From assembly GCF_963676485.1 (NCBI RefSeq), contig NZ_OY781114.1:3116501-3180500 (forward strand): a stretch of 64,000 nucleotides of DNA, read 5' to 3'. Positions 62,031 to 64,000 of the stretch are shown here, piece after piece. The position numbers were made by a program, and so were the translations under genes. Source of the stretch: an uncultured Cohaesibacter sp. (lineage in GTDB: Bacteria; Pseudomonadota; Alphaproteobacteria; Rhizobiales; Cohaesibacteraceae). Position 1 is the stretch's first letter, and every line of letters starts with the position of its first letter. The notes below the pieces were generated by a model, which searched no databases, had not been told where the DNA came from, and saw nothing but the letters and a program-made list of their open reading frames with translations.

Positions 62031-64000
62031 ATGAAATTGATCGAAGAAATGTCCATACCATCTCTGATTGCTGCTGAAATCGGCTGTCAGGCAAAACAGG
62101 TCATCGCGGCTGTCGAGCTCATAGATAATGGTGACACCATTCCATTCATTGCCCGCTATCGAAAAGAAGTGACGGGTGGGCTTGATGATATCCAGTTGCG
62201 CAAGCTCGATGAACGGCTCCTTTATCTTCGTGAGTTTTCAAAACGACGCGAAGCAGTCAAGAAGGCGATCGAGGCACAAGGCAAGCTCACGGACGATATT
62301 CTCGCCCGACTTGGTAAGGCCACAACGAAGGCCGAGCTTGAAGACATCCACGCTCCTTTCCGCATCAAGGTGAAAACCAGAGCACAGAAAGCCATTGATA
62401 ACGGCCTGCTTACCCTTGCTGAAGCCATTCTGGCTCAGGCTGACCGTGCCCCTGAAGATCTGGCGCTGCCCTTTATCGGTGAAAAGGTCGCAGATGTGAA
62501 AGCTGCTCTGGATGGTGTGCGTGATATATTGTCTGAACGGTTTTCCCAGCATCCCGATACTGCAGCCAGGATTCGCCCTGTCGTCAAACGGTCTGCCCGG
62601 CTGAAGGCCAGCGTTGTGGCTGGCAAGGAAGAGGAAGGACGCAAGTTCGCGGACTATTTTGATCATACGGAAAACTGGGCCAAAGCGCCCGGACATCGCG
62701 TTTTGGCGATGTTGCGTGGTCAGGATGCTGAATTTCTGTCCATTGATATTGAGTTTGACGACGAGGCGGTCGCCTATTCCAAATCTGCCATCGTCAATGA
62801 CAATAAAGTACCGCACGGCAATGCTTTTCTTGACAAGGTTGTCGACTGGACATGGAAGGTGAAATTCACAACGCGGCTCGTGTTGGAAATGACATCCGAA
62901 ATGCGCGAGAGGGCTGAGAAGGAAGCGATAGATGTCTTTGTCACCAATCTGAAGGCCCTGTTGATGGCAGCGCCTGCGGGGATGAAGGCAACCATGGGGC
63001 TCGATCCCGGTATCCGTACCGGCGTGAAGGTGGCTGTTGTGGATGCGACGGGAAAGCTTCTGGCGACCAGCACAGTCTACCCTTATGCGCCGCGTAACGA
63101 TGTGCGCGGCACAATGGCTGAACTTGGCGCGCTCATCAAAAAATTTGGCGTGGAGCTCATTGCCATCGGCAACGGCACGGCATCGCGCGAAACGGATGCC
63201 TTGGTTGGTGAACTGCTCTCAGGGATGGAAGGCAAGAAGCCGACGAAAGTGGTCGTCAGTGAGGCTGGCGCATCGGTTTATTCTGCGTCTGAATTTGCTT
63301 CTCGCGAGTTCCCCGAGCTGGATGTGTCCTTGCGCGGAGCGGTGTCTATCGCACGTCGTTTACAGGATCCCCTCGCCGAGCTCGTCAAAATCGATCCCAA
63401 GTCTATCGGAGTCGGACAATATCAGCATGATGTGGATCAGACGCGTCTGGCAAGGGCACTGGCTGGCGCGGTGGAAGATGTCGTTAACGCGGTTGGCGTT
63501 GACGTCAATACTGCATCGCCTGCCCTACTATCCTATGTCGCTGGCGTTGGGCCTTCTCTTGCAGAGACCATCGTCAACTATCGCGATACAAACGGCATCT
63601 TCACAAAGCGGTCGGAATTGAAATCGGTCCCGCGTCTTGGTCCGCGTGCTTTCTCGCAATGCGCAGGTTTCTTGCGTGTGATCGGGGGCACAGAGCCGCT
63701 TGATGCATCTGCGGTCCATCCGGAAGCCTATAAGGTCGCCAGAAAGATTGTCGCAGATTGCGGTCGTGACCTTAGGGATATTATGGGCGACGCCAATAGT
63801 CTCAAGAATGTTGATCCTGAAAAATTTATTACCGGTGAGTTCGGCATTCCAACGATCAAGGACATTCTCGAAGAATTGCGCAAGCCGGGCCGCGATCCGC
63901 GCCCACAATTCAAGACGGCCACCTTCAAGGAAGGCATCAATGAGATTTCCGATTTGCTCCCTGGAATGAGACTTGAGGGAACCGTGACCAATGTTGCTGC
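62031..64000 (+). CDS. tex: Tex, S1-domain RNA-binding protein, 5' part
   Basis: The first 656 codons or so of a large protein; it continues beyond the window. Tex is an RNA- and DNA-binding accessory factor needed for expression of some virulence genes, with an N-terminal helical domain, a YqgF-like RNase H fold, helix-hairpin-helix repeats and a C-terminal S1 domain. Visible here: V-I-A-A-V-E-L-I-D-N-G-D-T-I-P-F-I-A-R-Y-R-K-E-V-T-G-G-L-D near the start, and the YqgF region G-L-D-P-G-I-R-T-G-V-K-V-A-V-V-D with the middle A-I-G-N-G-T-A-S-R-E. V-G-V-G-Q-Y-Q-H-D-V and the helix-hairpin-helix R-L-G-P-R-A-F follow. The ATG at 62031 is used, with 61992 and 62049 as options. The S1 domain lies outside. 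Confidence 0.93.
   Translation, partial: MKLIEEMSIPSLIAAEIGCQAKQVIAAVELIDNGDTIPFIARYRKEVTGGLDDIQLRKLDERLLYLREFSKRREAVKKAIEAQGKLTDDILARLGKATTKAELEDIHAPFRIKVKTRAQKAIDNGLLTLAEAILAQADRAPEDLALPFIGEKVADVKAALDGVRDILSERFSQHPDTAARIRPVVKRSARLKASVVAGKEEEGRKFADYFDHTENWAKAPGHRVLAMLRGQDAEFLSIDIEFDDEAVAYSKSAIVNDNKVPHGNAFLDKVVDWTWKVKFTTRLVLEMTSEMRERAEKEAIDVFVTNLKALLMAAPAGMKATMGLDPGIRTGVKVAVVDATGKLLATSTVYPYAPRNDVRGTMAELGALIKKFGVELIAIGNGTASRETDALVGELLSGMEGKKPTKVVVSEAGASVYSASEFASREFPELDVSLRGAVSIARRLQDPLAELVKIDPKSIGVGQYQHDVDQTRLARALAGAVEDVVNAVGVDVNTASPALLSYVAGVGPSLAETIVNYRDTNGIFTKRSELKSVPRLGPRAFSQCAGFLRVIGGTEPLDASAVHPEAYKVARKIVADCGRDLRDIMGDANSLKNVDPEKFITGEFGIPTIKDILEELRKPGRDPRPQFKTATFKEGINEISDLLPGMRLEGTVTNVA

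Overview
The window reads as chromosomal DNA of an alphaproteobacterium of the order Hyphomicrobiales (Rhizobiales). The evidence is gene order rather than any single gene: lgt-ubiK-proC-TetR-csaA, petP-petR-histidine kinase, uvrC-pgsA-moaD-moaE, lsrB-trxB-ELM1-lrp-greA-carB, and carA / yqeY-dnaG-rpoD. A marine lineage such as Cohaesibacter is my guess, based on moderate GC, the proteobacterial sortase pair and the sulfur/cytochrome genes; it is not proven here. There is no prophage, insertion sequence, CRISPR array or rRNA operon. One tRNA is present.

Layout. 1-3.2 kb: end of lgt, ubiK, proC, a TetR-type regulator and csaA, whose ribosome binding site lies inside a perfect hairpin. 3.3-6.1 kb (minus): PetP-like MarR regulator, PetR-like response regulator and an EnvZ-like kinase. 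6.4-9.1 kb: ilvE, a four-helix membrane protein of unknown function and an AT-rich island with small ORFs. 9.1-13.7 kb (minus): uvrC-pgsA-moaD-moaE and a Na+/Ca2+ exchanger. 14-17.3 kb (minus): secreted proteins, RNase T2, rlmJ. 17.5-21.7 kb: metallo-hydrolase, DUF2164, DUF1402, rlpA (minus) and a Dcu-type dicarboxylate transporter. 21.8-24.5 kb: uvrB.

24.6-33.7 kb is the main metabolic accessory block: sulfide:quinone oxidoreductase, an EamA exporter, a GN-class sortase with its VIT/VWA cell-surface target, a DUF2892 membrane protein, and an octaheme tetrathionate-reductase-family cytochrome c with a cytochrome b partner. Three promoters in this block (sqr, DUF2892, octaheme cytochrome) share the 9-mer ATATTCGAA, and two of them also share TAGTCCTA. 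This suggests one sulfur-responsive regulon whose regulator lies outside the window.

34-39.3 kb: aspartate aminotransferase, an EF-G-like GTPase preceded by an overlapping 38-codon ORF, a PII-like DUF190 protein and a DUF554 membrane protein. 39.3-39.9 kb holds the best candidate for something new: a minus-strand small RNA of about 136 nt, 3' of lsrB. It has a sigma70-like promoter, a CCUCCUCCC loop able to pair with Shine-Dalgarno sequences, a rho-independent terminator, and a T-N11-A LysR box centred about 65 bp upstream of the predicted start. It looks like the AbcR small RNA controlled by LsrB/VtlR.

40-58 kb: trxB, ELM1-family gene, lrp, greA, carB, an XRE regulator with paired operators, a zinc peptidase, an 8-bp tandem repeat, carA, yqeY, dnaG (zinc ligands lost), rpoD, and a SIMPL-domain protein. 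58.5-62 kb: tRNA-CAT (probably Ile2) followed by a methyltransferase, a Wzx-type flippase and a small unknown gene. The window ends inside tex.
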